In this document: in pieces, positions 43,151 through 51,117 of the stretch
How the letters are laid out: every line of letters starts with the position of its first letter
How positions within the stretch are numbered: the first letter of the stretch is position 1
DNA from: Bacillus cereus
GTDB taxonomy: Bacteria > Bacillota > Bacilli > Bacillales > Bacillaceae_G
DNA: 64,000 nucleotides
Assembly (NCBI RefSeq): GCF_025917685.1
Contig: NZ_CP089518.1
Span: 869,001-933,000 of the forward strand
Reading direction: 5' to 3'
Translations under genes and position numbers: made by a program
Notes under the pieces: generated by a model
What the model was told of the DNA's origin: nothing
Seen by the model: only the letters and a program-made list of their open reading frames with translations
Database searches by the model: none

Positions 43151-44593
43151 ATGAAGTTTTTCAATTATATAAACGGTGAGTGGAGAGAGCCTTCCACGAA
43201 TGCATATGTGAAAAATTATAATCCGCATAACGGGGAAGTGTTAGGTGAATTCCCGTTTAGTTCAGTAGAAGATACACGAGTTGCAATTGCATCAGCGAAA
43301 GAGGCTTTTCATAAATGGCAAAAGTTATCGTTTCAAGAGAGAGCAAGTTATTTATGGAAAGCGGCAGCTATTTTAAAAGAAAAGGTAAATGAAGTTGGCC
43401 GGGATGTAACGAATGAAGAAGGAAAGACGATTGCAGAAGGAATAGGAGAGACGAAGCGAGCAATTAGCATTCTTGAATATTATGCCGGGGAAGCAAATCA
43501 GCCGATTGGAGAGATTATCCCGTCTGCTAATGAAAGTACAATGCTCTATAGTAAACGTGTGGCAGTAGGACCAGTCGGATTAATTACGCCGTGGAACTTT
43601 CCAATTGCGATTCCGGCATGGAAAATGGCGCCGGCACTTATTTACGGAAATACGATTGTCATTAAGCCGGCTGAAGTTACACCAAAATCGGTGTACCATC
43701 TCGTGAATGCTTTTCATGAGGCTGGCATTCCGGCGGGCGTTATAAATTGTGTATTCGGCAAAGGCTCTGAAGTTGGAGCAGAATTAACGGGAAACCCTGA
43801 TATAAAAGCGGTATCTTTTACGGGTTCTAATCACGTTGGAAATATCATTCAGAAAGCAGCTGTTGAAACTAGGAAAAAAGTCCAATTAGAAATGGGCGGG
43901 AAAAATCCGTTAGTTGTATTAAAGGATGCTGATATTGAAAAGGCGGTAAATATTGCGATAAAAGGTGCGTTTATGTCAACGGGGCAAAAATGTACCGCAA
44001 CAAGTAGAGTAATAGTCGAAGAGGAAATTTATGAAGCGTTCCGTAATCGACTATTGCAGCGCACTGAAGCTCTTACAGTTGGGAACCCGTTAGAACCTAA
44101 TACATTCATGGGCCCATGTGTCTCAAAGGGGCAGCAGCAATCTGTTCTATCGATGATTGAAGTAGGAAAAGGAGAGGCTTCCTTACTGTATGGAGGTAGC
44201 GTGCCGGACGAAGCTGAACTGCAGCGAGGATGTTATGTTTTACCGACTATTTTTGAAAATGTAGATGTAGATGCACGCATTGCAAAAGAAGAGATTTTCG
44301 GTCCAGTTATATGTTTATTTAAAGTGAATAGTTATGGAGAAGCAGTTTCTTTAGCGAATGATACAGAATACGGACTAAGTGCATCGATTTGTACAAATAA
44401 TTTAAGTTTATCGCAAAGGTTTATTGATGATATGGAAGTTGGAATGGTTCATGTGAATTCAGAAACTGCAGGAGCAGAACCACAAGTTCCGTTTGGTGGA
44501 ATGAAAAACTCTAGTGCTGGACCGCGTGAACAAGGAAAAGCAGCGAAAGAATTTTACACGAGAATAAAGACAGTATACGTAGATCAAGTATAA
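43151..44593 (+). CDS. gabD: Succinate/glutarate-semialdehyde dehydrogenase (GabD-like)
   Basis: An aldehyde dehydrogenase of 480 residues that oxidises succinate or glutarate semialdehyde with NAD(P). Motifs: [18 protein letters not shown] (cofactor), [17 protein letters not shown] (general-base Glu) and GQKCTATSR with the nucleophilic Cys. The frame opens upstream, but the ATG at 43151 follows a GGGGCAGGGG site. It sits between GabT and a DUF3870 protein in the same operon. Paired with GabT it would turn 5-aminovalerate into glutarate, the substrate of GlaH encoded at 45626. Confidence 0.9.
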   Translation: MKFFNYINGEWREPSTNAYVKNYNPHNGEVLGEFPFSSVEDTRVAIASAKEAFHKWQKLSFQERASYLWKAAAILKEKVNEVGRDVTNEEGKTIAEGIGETKRAISILEYYAGEANQPIGEIIPSANESTMLYSKRVAVGPVGLITPWNFPIAIPAWKMAPALIYGNTIVIKPAEVTPKSVYHLVNAFHEAGIPAGVINCVFGKGSEVGAELTGNPDIKAVSFTGSNHVGNIIQKAAVETRKKVQLEMGGKNPLVVLKDADIEKAVNIAIKGAFMSTGQKCTATSRVIVEEEIYEAFRNRLLQRTEALTVGNPLEPNTFMGPCVSKGQQQSVLSMIEVGKGEASLLYGGSVPDEAELQRGCYVLPTIFENVDVDARIAKEEIFGPVICLFKVNSYGEAVSLANDTEYGLSASICTNNLSLSQRFIDDMEVGMVHVNSETAGAEPQVPFGGMKNSSAGPREQGKAAKEFYTRIKTVYVDQV

Positions 44594-44625
44594 ACACTAA
44601 AAAACATAGTAACGGAGGATGAAAT

Positions 44626-44979
44626 ATGCGTAAAGGGACATTTTTTATGGCAGGACATTCGAGACTTCCGAAAGGGATGGCTGTTCGCAGTATGTACGAA
44701 ACATTAACGATTACAATTGAGGCAGATCATAAATATCACGTCATTATTGAAGCGTCATGTACGCTTGCGACAGAGCATGGTAGGGACTTCGTCGCTCAAA
44801 TGTTGAGAGGACATAGTTTGCAAGATGGTATTGAAGAAATCGTTCAAGATATTATGGACCATTATCAAGGAAAAGCGCAAAATGCCATTGTCAGTGCGGT
44901 AAAAGATTTGCATCGCCAATATGTAAGTTATTTAAATGATGAACAGCTAGAAGGAGAGTACGAGGAAACAACACCATAA
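44626..44979 (+). CDS. DUF3870 domain protein
   Basis: A 117-residue soluble protein of the DUF3870 type. FMAGHSRLPKGMAVRSMYETLTITIE and a CTLATEHGRDFVAQMLRGHSL segment are its clearest blocks. The fold resembles small proteins seen near amino-acid and nucleoside catabolic genes; no activity is established to my knowledge. GGAGG lies seven bases before the ATG. It is the last gene before the bcr1 insertion, 32 bases after gabD, and is probably the end of the gabPTD operon. Confidence 0.8.
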   Translation: MRKGTFFMAGHSRLPKGMAVRSMYETLTITIEADHKYHVIIEASCTLATEHGRDFVAQMLRGHSLQDGIEEIVQDIMDHYQGKAQNAIVSAVKDLHRQYVSYLNDEQLEGEYEETTP

Positions 44980-44990
44980 AAACTGTCTAG

Positions 44991-45110
44991 TTTATCCCGC
45001 ATGAACGCGCAGTAAGATCTCCACAGATCAACTGCCCGTAAATGCCCGATTGGTGAAACTAATGATCAGTGGGATGAACTAAGTCCCCACTGATCAAAGT
45101 TTCACTTTAT
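44991..45110 (+). repeat. bcr1 element inside the gab/gla cluster
   Basis: 120 bp, plus orientation, TTTAT at both ends. The left palindrome is mostly replaced by AGTAAGATCTCCACAGATC; the right hairpin ATCAGTGGG/CCCCACTGAT is kept. It separates DUF3870 from the small Cys-rich gene. Confidence 0.85.
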
Positions 45111-45125
45111 ATCGCCATAAACGAG

Positions 45126-45170
45126 AGCCAGTTGTATTTCCGTTAACGGGATACAACTGGCTTATTTTAT
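45126..45170 (+). terminator. Hairpin before the Cys-rich gene
   Basis: AGCCAGTTGTAT / ATACAACTGGCT, a 12-bp stem with T-rich flank. It may end the gabPTD transcript. The same AGCCAGTTGTA sequence starts the hairpin at 45465. Confidence 0.65.
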
Positions 45171-45186
45171 TGAGGAGGCAAGAACT

Positions 45187-45315
45187 ATGAAAAAGTTAAA
45201 TGAAGTTCAAGTTGTAAAACAAGAGACGAAAAAAAGAGGGTGTGCTGAAAGTAAGGGTATTTGTAAAATGTGTAAAGTTTGTCGAGAAAATAATAAAAAA
45301 CGAATTGACAGTTAG
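45187..45315 (+). CDS. 42-residue Cys-rich small protein
   Basis: Short gene with GGAGG eight bases before the ATG. The protein is basic and has four Cys in CAESKGICKMCKVC, a spacing that could bind a metal such as zinc or form a small redox site; there is no hydrophobic segment. I do not recognise a family. It is flanked by two hairpins that share the AGCCAGTTGTA sequence, so it forms its own transcription unit between gabPTD and glaH-lhgO. It could be a regulator or metal chaperone for the pathway, or unrelated cargo (both inference). Confidence 0.65.
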   Translation: MKKLNEVQVVKQETKKRGCAESKGICKMCKVCRENNKKRIDS

Positions 45316-45625
45316 AATATTTCGAATTATTATTTAATTAATAAGATCCATACGAGAAATTAGCCTTCTCTATATCCGATCTTTCTTTCCTGTTTTACAA
45401 ATATTTTCATACAAACTGTCTATTATTATTGTACTTTAAGAGATTAAAGAACATTCGTAATTATGAGCCAGTTGTACGTTTCTACGATTTTATGTCGTGG
45501 TATGCGTATGACTGGCTTTTTCGTTATTAGGACAGTAAGACCGAATCTCAGCATAAGAAGATAAGGATAACTGTCTGTAAAAAGCGTCAATACGTTCTTC
45601 ATATTTAAATTAGGGAGGAATTGAA
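45316..45625 (+). other. Intergenic region before glaH
   Basis: 310 bases with no gene seen. It holds the hairpin at 45465-45521 and must contain the glaH promoter, which I could not pick out with confidence; no -24/-12 sigma-54 element is visible. Confidence 0.5.
45465..45521 (+). terminator. Hairpin downstream of the Cys-rich gene
   Basis: AGCCAGT (45466-45472) pairs with ACTGGCT (45511-45517), with further inner pairing, then TTTTT. Confidence 0.6.
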
Positions 45626-46564
45626 ATGTCGATTATTACAGAACAAAATGCGAAGATGAAATTTGCAAAAAAATATGAGGGGTATGAAATTGCTCCTCAT
45701 CCAGAGCATAAACGTTTATATCATATTACGCTAAACCAGCAATTGCTTAAGCAGTTCTTTGAAGAGGTAAAAGAGCATTCAGAGCAGTCACTGCAATACA
45801 TTCCTTATTCTCGGTTTAATCTTGCGGATGGAATGAGAAAGATTTTTGGGCAATCATTTATGGATAACATTCGCGGCATTATTCATGACCGTGAAACGGG
45901 CGGATTTACAATTGGGGTGCAAGGTGAAACGGCAGATCCAGCAGACTACGTTAAATTTGCAACAGCATTAACACATTTAATCGGGGAGCCAAACTTTGAT
46001 GCAATGACAGGAACGTATTATGCTAGATTTAATGTAAAAGATACAGATAGTAGTGATTCTTACCTTCGTCAAGCGTACCGATTGTTTACTCTTCATACGG
46101 ACGGTACATTCGTTGATGAGCCGACAGATTGGCTTCTGATGATGAAAATTGAAGAGCAAAATGCAGTAGGCGGAGAATCTCGTTTACTACATTTAGACGA
46201 TTGGGAAGATCTTCAGAAATTTAGAGATCATTCACTCGCATCTGTTAAAATTACGTATAAAGCACCACCAAGTAAAAATTCGCAAGAAATCGTTTATCGT
46301 GAAACGTTTTTTGATGTAAATAACGCACCGTGTATTTGCTTTATTGATCAGTTCGCTTATCCAGATAATATTGAACAAGCAAACTATTTGAAAGACTTAT
46401 CATATTCTGTTGAAAATTCACCAGCAACACATGCATTGAAATTACCAATTGGGGACTTAGTTCTTTTAAACAACTTATTTTGGATGCACGGAAGAGCTGC
46501 ATTTGAGAAAAATAAAGATTTATATAGAGAACTAATGCGTCAACGTGGTTGTTTTTCTAAATAA
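45626..46564 (+). CDS. glaH: Glutarate 2-hydroxylase (CsiD/GlaH)
   Basis: An Fe(II)/2-oxoglutarate dioxygenase that hydroxylates glutarate to L-2-hydroxyglutarate, releasing succinate and CO2. The 312 residues align well by eye with E. coli CsiD/GlaH: LIGEPNFDAMTGTYYARF, SDSYLRQAYR, LHTDGTFVDEPTDWLLMMKI (iron His and Asp), LHLDDWED, and LLNNLFWMHGRAAF with the second iron His, ending LMRQRGCF. GGAGG lies eight bases before the ATG. lhgO follows after 58 bases. In E. coli glaH-lhgO-gabDTP is the lysine-to-succinate route, and the same gene set is present here in two transcription units. Confidence 0.92.
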   Translation: MSIITEQNAKMKFAKKYEGYEIAPHPEHKRLYHITLNQQLLKQFFEEVKEHSEQSLQYIPYSRFNLADGMRKIFGQSFMDNIRGIIHDRETGGFTIGVQGETADPADYVKFATALTHLIGEPNFDAMTGTYYARFNVKDTDSSDSYLRQAYRLFTLHTDGTFVDEPTDWLLMMKIEEQNAVGGESRLLHLDDWEDLQKFRDHSLASVKITYKAPPSKNSQEIVYRETFFDVNNAPCICFIDQFAYPDNIEQANYLKDLSYSVENSPATHALKLPIGDLVLLNNLFWMHGRAAFEKNKDLYRELMRQRGCFSK

Positions 46565-46622
46565 GTTTGTACGGCGGGTCTTAAAAAAGGCCTGCCTTTC
46601 ATCATATTAAGGGGGAAGTAGG

Positions 46623-47825
46623 ATGTATGACTTTATAATTATTGGCGGAGGAATTGTTGGCCTTTCAACTGGAATGGCTTTAACGAAAAAATTCCCTCGT
46701 GCGAAAATCGCGATCATTGAAAAAGAAAAGGAACTTGCACATCATCAAACTGGACATAATAGCGGAGTAATTCATTCTGGAATTTATTATAAACCAGGGA
46801 GTTATAAAGCGAAGTTTGCCAAAGAAGGAAACGCAGCTATGGTTCAATTTTGTAAAGAAAATGACATCGCTTATGACATGTGCGGAAAAGTAATTGTCGC
46901 TACAGAAAAAGAAGAACTTCCTCTTTTACATAACTTATATGAAAGAGGCTTACAAAACGATTTACGTATTGAAAAAATAGATAAGGAAGAATTAGCTGAA
47001 ATTGAACCTCATGTAAAAGGACTTGGGGCAATCCGTGTTCCTTCTTGCGGGATTGCTGATTATAAAGGAGTAAGTTATGCATTTGCCCGTTTGATTCAAG
47101 AAAGCGGAGGAGAAGTACATTTAGGAACAGCCGCAGAGCGTATTACTGAGAAGAAAGACGCCGTAACAATTGAGACAAACAAAGGCGTATTCAAAGCGAA
47201 CTTCCTCATTAACTGCGCTGGATTACATAGCGATCGTATCGCGAAAAAGACAGGCATATTAACGGATATGAAAATCGTTCCGTTTCGTGGTGAATATTAT
47301 GAACTTGTTCCAGAAAAACGTCATCTCGTAAAACATTTAATCTATCCAGTCCCAAATCCAGAATTCCCGTTTTTAGGTGTTCATTTCACAAGAATGATAA
47401 ACGGAGACGTACATGCAGGACCGAACGCAGTATTAAGCTTTAAGCGAGAAGGTTATACGAAAACAGACTTTGATATTAAAGATTTCATGGAAACAATGAC
47501 ATACACAGGCTTCTGGAAAATGGCAATGCCAAATATGAAAGAAGGCATAAAAGAAATGGTGCGTTCATTTAGTAAACAATCATTCCTGAAAAGCTTACAG
47601 CGCTTAATACCAGAACTGACAGAAAAAGATATCGTGCCAACTCATGCAGGTGTAAGGGCACAAGCTATTTTATCAAACGGAAATATGGTTGATGACTTCT
47701 GCATTATCCCTGGCATCAATTCTCTGCACATTTGTAATGCGCCATCTCCAGCTGCAACGGCTAGTATAAAGATTGGTGAGGAGATTGCTAAGCAAGTACC
47801 GGATGTTGTGGCGGTTAGGGTTTGA
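46623..47825 (+). CDS. lhgO: L-2-hydroxyglutarate oxidase/dehydrogenase LhgO
   Basis: A FAD-dependent enzyme of 400 residues that oxidises L-2-hydroxyglutarate to 2-oxoglutarate and passes electrons to oxygen or the quinone pool. The N-terminal FAD loop is FIIIGGGIVGLSTGMAL, followed by EKEKELAHHQTGHNSGVIHSGIYY, the family signature. THAGVRAQAIL and the C-terminal HICNAPSPAATASIKIGE close the FAD site. AAGGGGG precedes the ATG. It is the downstream partner of glaH and regenerates the 2-oxoglutarate used by GlaH and GabT. A terminator lies at 47837. Confidence 0.93.
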   Translation: MYDFIIIGGGIVGLSTGMALTKKFPRAKIAIIEKEKELAHHQTGHNSGVIHSGIYYKPGSYKAKFAKEGNAAMVQFCKENDIAYDMCGKVIVATEKEELPLLHNLYERGLQNDLRIEKIDKEELAEIEPHVKGLGAIRVPSCGIADYKGVSYAFARLIQESGGEVHLGTAAERITEKKDAVTIETNKGVFKANFLINCAGLHSDRIAKKTGILTDMKIVPFRGEYYELVPEKRHLVKHLIYPVPNPEFPFLGVHFTRMINGDVHAGPNAVLSFKREGYTKTDFDIKDFMETMTYTGFWKMAMPNMKEGIKEMVRSFSKQSFLKSLQRLIPELTEKDIVPTHAGVRAQAILSNGNMVDDFCIIPGINSLHICNAPSPAATASIKIGEEIAKQVPDVVAVRV

Positions 47826-47836
47826 TGGGTAATGGG

Positions 47837-47862
47837 TCCCCCGGGTTTCGGGGGATTTTTTT
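47837..47862 (+). terminator. lhgO terminator
   Basis: TCCCCCG / CGGGGGA stem, five-base loop and T-run, eleven bases after the stop. Confidence 0.85.
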
Positions 47863-47932
47863 GTTTTTCAGTTATTCGGCGGGGGCCGGTCGTGGGATTG
47901 GTTGGTGGTTATTAGGTGCAAAAGCGCGAAGT

Positions 47933-48020
47933 TTGTCGGTAAGTCGATATGTTGTGTCGAAACGTCGATATATTCGGAGTTGTGGTCGATATAATTGAAT
48001 AATCGCTGATATATTTTTGC
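47933..48020 (+). repeat. Dispersed GTCGATAT repeat, third locus
   Basis: Begins GTCGGTAAGTCGATATG like the block at 12006, contains GTCGAAACGTCGATATATTC as in 39786-39808, and GTCGATATAATTG...AATCGCTGATATATTT as in the 12 kb array. It is non-coding. Confidence 0.8.
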
Positions 48021-48053
48021 GGAGTGTGGTATTGGTTATAGGTTAATGGACAG

Positions 48054-48086
48054 CGACTGTCTACTGTATAAAAAAGTAGACAGTCG
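48054..48086. promoter_or_regulatory. Perfect 12-bp inverted repeat upstream of the sigma-54 promoter
   Basis: CGACTGTCTACT (48054-48065) and AGTAGACAGTCG (48075-48086), spacer nine bases. It lies ~170 bp upstream of the -24/-12 promoter, a distance usual for enhancer-binding proteins, but it could also be a terminator. Confidence 0.4.
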
Positions 48087-48114
48087 TGTGTATTTTTCAA
48101 AAAATGTATACAGA

Positions 48115-48241
48115 TTTATCCCGCTATTCGCTGGGCGGTAAGACCCCCACCTCAAAATTCAGCGAAAGCAAAGAAGTTAGGTGGGGGCCTTACTGCCCGT
48201 AAAATCCCGATTGGTGAGGACTGATTAAAGTTTCATTTTAT
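48115..48241 (+). repeat. bcr1 element upstream of the proline racemase gene
   Basis: 127 bp, plus orientation, TTTAT at both ends. The left hairpin (CCCCCACCTCAAAATTC ... AGGTGGGGG) is complete; the right one is deleted down to TGATTAAAGTTTCAT. It ends 10 bases before the -24 element. Confidence 0.85.
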
Positions 48242-48251
48242 ACTCTATGCG

Positions 48252-48270
48252 TTGGCATGATATTTGCAAT
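48252..48270 (+). promoter_or_regulatory. Sigma-54 (SigL) -24/-12 promoter
   Basis: TTGGCAT (48252-48258) and TTTGCAAT (48263-48270); GG at 48254-48255 and GC at 48266-48267 are separated by exactly 10 bases, the strict sigma-54 spacing. It lies 35 bases upstream of the proline racemase start. An enhancer-binding activator is expected but is not encoded in the window. Confidence 0.8.
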
Positions 48271-48304
48271 GAAAATAGTATTAACATATAGGGGAGAGAT
48301 AGAA

Positions 48305-49309
48305 ATGAAGGTTAGTAAAATATACACAACAATTGATGCGCACGTAGCTGGGGAACCGCTTCGAATTATTACGGGCGGCGTGCCAGAAATAAAGGGAGAA
48401 ACGCAGCTAGAAAGACGTGCATACTGTATGGAACATTTGGATCATCTTCGCGAAATTCTTATGTACGAACCGAGAGGCCATCACGGCATGTACGGTTGTA
48501 TCATTACACCGCCTGCAAGTGCTCACGCTGATTTTGGCGTACTATTTATGCACAATGAAGGCTGGAGTACGATGTGCGGTCACGGGATTATTGCTGTTAT
48601 TACAGTAGGAATTGAAACAGGTATGTTTGAAGCGACAGGTGAAAAACAGAAGTTCATTATTGATAGTCCTGCTGGGGAAGTCATTGCGTACGCAAAATTT
48701 AATGGTAGCGAGGTAGAATCCGTATCGTTTGAAAATGTTCCTTCATTTGTATACAAAAAAGACGTTCCTATTAAAATAGATAACTATGAATTTCAAGTAG
48801 ATATCGCGTTTGGCGGAGCATTTTATGCTGTAGTGGATAGTAAAGAGTTTGGTTTGAAAGTTGATTTCAAAGACTTACCTGCTATTCAAACGTGGGGCGG
48901 TAAAATTAAACATTATATTGAGAGCCAAATGGAAGTTAAGCATCCACTTGAAGAAGGGTTAAAAGGAATATACGGTGTTATTTTTTCAGATGAACCGAAA
49001 GGAAAAGACGCTAGCTTACGAAATGTAACGATCTTCGCTGACGGGCAAGTAGACCGTTCCCCTTGTGGCACAGGAACTTCCGCAAGAATCGCAACCCTTT
49101 TTGAAAAAGATGCCTTACAAAAAGGAGAGATTTTCATCCACGAATGCATTACTGACGGCCAATTTGAAGGAGAAGTATTATCTTTAACAGAGGTAGATAA
49201 ATATGAAGCAGTCGTTCCGAAAGTAACGGGGAATGCGTTTATTACAGGATTCCATCAGTTCGTTGTAGACCCGAGAGATGTGTTGAATCGGGGGTTTTTA
49301 ATAGGATAA
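48305..49309 (+). CDS. Proline racemase / 4-hydroxyproline 2-epimerase family protein
   Basis: A cofactor-independent two-base racemase/epimerase of 334 residues. Both catalytic Cys are visible: [12 protein letters not shown] near residue 90 and [13 protein letters not shown] near 255. A Cys/Cys pair fits proline racemase or hydroxyproline 2-epimerase, not the Cys/Thr dehydratase subgroup. GGGGAGAG lies nine bases before the ATG at 48305; the longer frame from 48257 lies within the promoter. It is first in an operon with an ornithine cyclodeaminase family gene, and a peptide transporter operon follows, which suggests use of collagen-type peptides rich in hydroxyproline (inference). Confidence 0.9.
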   Translation: MKVSKIYTTIDAHVAGEPLRIITGGVPEIKGETQLERRAYCMEHLDHLREILMYEPRGHHGMYGCIITPPASAHADFGVLFMHNEGWSTMCGHGIIAVITVGIETGMFEATGEKQKFIIDSPAGEVIAYAKFNGSEVESVSFENVPSFVYKKDVPIKIDNYEFQVDIAFGGAFYAVVDSKEFGLKVDFKDLPAIQTWGGKIKHYIESQMEVKHPLEEGLKGIYGVIFSDEPKGKDASLRNVTIFADGQVDRSPCGTGTSARIATLFEKDALQKGEIFIHECITDGQFEGEVLSLTEVDKYEAVVPKVTGNAFITGFHQFVVDPRDVLNRGFLIG

Positions 49310-49326
49310 AAGGGGGATAAACAAAT

Positions 49327-50304
49327 ATGCTAGTCATAAGCGCGAACGAGCAAAAAAACTTAGTAAATATGAATGAAGTCATTGAATACGCGGCGCTTGC
49401 TTTAAAAGAATTTTCAGCAGAAAGAACGATCACACCAATTCGCGGCTCATTACCATTTGCGAGCGAGCAAAATACCGCATTAATTATGCCTTCGGTAGCG
49501 GAAGGACTGGAAGCTCTTGGTTTAAAAGTAGTAACAGTAGTCCCGCAAAACAAAAAGATAGGAAAGAAAACGATAAACGGAATTGTAATGCTATCAGACT
49601 TTCAAACAGGAGAACCACTCGCACTTTTAGAAGGTTCCTATTTAACGATGATCCGAACAGGCGCCTTATCAGGAGTAGCGACAAAACATTTAGCTCGTCA
49701 TAACGCAAAAACTTTATGTATCATCGGCACCGGTGAACAGGCGAAAGGAATTGCAGAAGCTGTATTCACGGTTAGAGATATTGAAAAAGTAATTTTATAC
49801 AACCGAACGGAAGAAAAAGCCTATGCATTCGCGCAATATATACAAGAGAAATTCAGCAAACCGGCCTACGTTTACACAAATCCAAATGAAGCAATAAGCG
49901 AAGCGGACATCATCGTCACAACTACGAATGCATCTACACCAGTCTTCTCAGAAAAACTACAAAAAGGCGTCCACATAAACGCCGTCGGTTCATTTAGACC
50001 GAGCATGCAAGAACTACCATCTCACGCCATCACAAGCTCAAACAAAGTAGTAGTCGAATCAAAAGAAGCAGCATTAGAAGAAACAGGTGATCTTCTAGTG
50101 CCAATAAAAGAAGGTTTATTTAAAACTAGCGACATCCACGCTGAACTTGGTCAAATTATAAGCGGGGAAAAAGCTGGTAGAGAGAACGATGAAGAGATTA
50201 CCGTTTTCAAATCGGTAGGTTTAGCGGTAGTAGATATTATCGTTGCGAAGTATTTGTATGAGAAAGCGGTGGAGCGTGGGATTGGGAATAGGATTGAGTT
50301 TTGA
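49327..50304 (+). CDS. Ornithine cyclodeaminase / mu-crystallin family protein
   Basis: A 325-residue NAD(P)-binding enzyme. The Rossmann loop is LCIIGTGEQAKGIAEAV (~135-151). MIRTGALSGVATKHL and HINAVGSFRPSMQELP are family blocks. Members include ornithine cyclodeaminase and delta-1-pyrroline-2-carboxylate reductase. Next to a proline racemase/epimerase the latter kind of imino-acid reduction is likely, but the substrate is not settled by sequence. It follows the upstream gene by 17 bases with an AAGGGGG site and is read from the same sigma-54 promoter. Confidence 0.87.
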   Translation: MLVISANEQKNLVNMNEVIEYAALALKEFSAERTITPIRGSLPFASEQNTALIMPSVAEGLEALGLKVVTVVPQNKKIGKKTINGIVMLSDFQTGEPLALLEGSYLTMIRTGALSGVATKHLARHNAKTLCIIGTGEQAKGIAEAVFTVRDIEKVILYNRTEEKAYAFAQYIQEKFSKPAYVYTNPNEAISEADIIVTTTNASTPVFSEKLQKGVHINAVGSFRPSMQELPSHAITSSNKVVVESKEAALEETGDLLVPIKEGLFKTSDIHAELGQIISGEKAGRENDEEITVFKSVGLAVVDIIVAKYLYEKAVERGIGNRIEF

Positions 50305-50420
50305 GAGGATGAGTGTGCTAGAATTTATAATTAGATCCTCTTGATAAAAATTAAATTGATATTATGTTGGAACATGTGAACCCTATGCAGATATCAAATC
50401 ATTAATTCAATTGGCGTATG

Positions 50421-50462
50421 AAAAAAGTTGCACCTCTAACAATTAGAGGTGCAACTTTTTTT
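50421..50462. terminator. Bidirectional terminator
   Basis: A perfect 19-bp stem (50421-50439 with 50443-50461) with A-run and T-run ends, ending both the racemase operon and the convergent small gene. Confidence 0.9.
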
Positions 50463-50799
50463 ACCATTCCCGCCATTCTTCTGTTATGTCTTCTTCGGAT
50501 TCTAATCCAGCTATTCGTGCTGCTGTATCGATAAATTCATAGAGATCTTCTCTTTCCATTGTTTCGATAAAATAGTCATGTTCGTCATTTAATTCATTTA
50601 TGTTAACAACGACTTCTTTAACGACTTGCATTATTTCGACTTCGGTTGGATTCTCACCCAATTGCTCTAAATTGTTAATGTAAGTGTCGAGAACTTTATT
50701 TGTTGCACTTATATTTTCTTCAGTGAAAAACTCCCCATCTTCATCATTCTCAATCCATGGGGTTGTTGGTTTGTTTTTTTTCAATTCATCAAATGTCAT
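50461..50799 (-). CDS. Acidic hypothetical protein (DUF5713-like)
   Basis: A 112-residue very acidic protein starting MTFDELKKNKPTTPWIENDE, with helices around EVEIMQVVKEVVVNINELND and a conserved-looking end GLESEEDITEEWREW. I think of DUF5713, but this is from memory and uncertain. There is no signal or membrane segment. AGGAGG lies eight bases before the ATG at 50799. It is monocistronic and convergent with the racemase operon. Function is unknown; acidic proteins of this size are often immunity or anti-restriction-type proteins, but no partner is nearby. Confidence 0.7.
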   Translation of the reverse strand: MTFDELKKNKPTTPWIENDEDGEFFTEENISATNKVLDTYINNLEQLGENPTEVEIMQVVKEVVVNINELNDEHDYFIETMEREDLYEFIDTAARIAGLESEEDITEEWREW

Positions 50800-51016
50800 G
50801 ATAACCTCCTAAAAATGTTTTTTATCTTTAATCCCATTCTACATTTTCGATCATATATAACAACCATTTCAGAGGAATTTCTTGTAGGCTGCTAGTTTTT
50901 TAACTCATTTTGCGAGGCTACCTTTTCGTGGTCTTTTTATTTTACCCTCCGCATAAATATAGTTTATCGCAAGGATTCATTGATAGATGTCAAACTTTCT
51001 ACCTTTGCGAAAAAGT

Positions 51017-51045
51017 TTGACAATACATACGGGTAGTGGTAATTT
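51017..51045 (+). promoter_or_regulatory. Sigma-A-type promoter of the peptide transporter operon
   Basis: TTGACA (51017-51022), 17-base spacer, TAATTT (51040-51045). Only this and the hairpin below are seen in 50800-51117. Confidence 0.65.
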
Positions 51046-51049
51046 AAAA

Positions 51050-51091
51050 CCTATAAGAAAACTCGGTATTAATTCCGAGTTTTCTTATAGG
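51050..51091 (+). other. Perfect 17-bp leader hairpin before the oligopeptide-binding protein gene
   Basis: CCTATAAGAAAACTCGG (51050-51066) pairs with its full complement at 51075-51091 around an 8-base loop. It starts at the predicted transcript 5' end, has no T-run, and precedes the GAGGGG ribosome site by ~14 bases. mRNA stabilisation or regulated termination are possible. Confidence 0.6.
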
Positions 51092-51117
51092 TGTAAATAG
51101 TTGAGAGGGGTCGAAAC

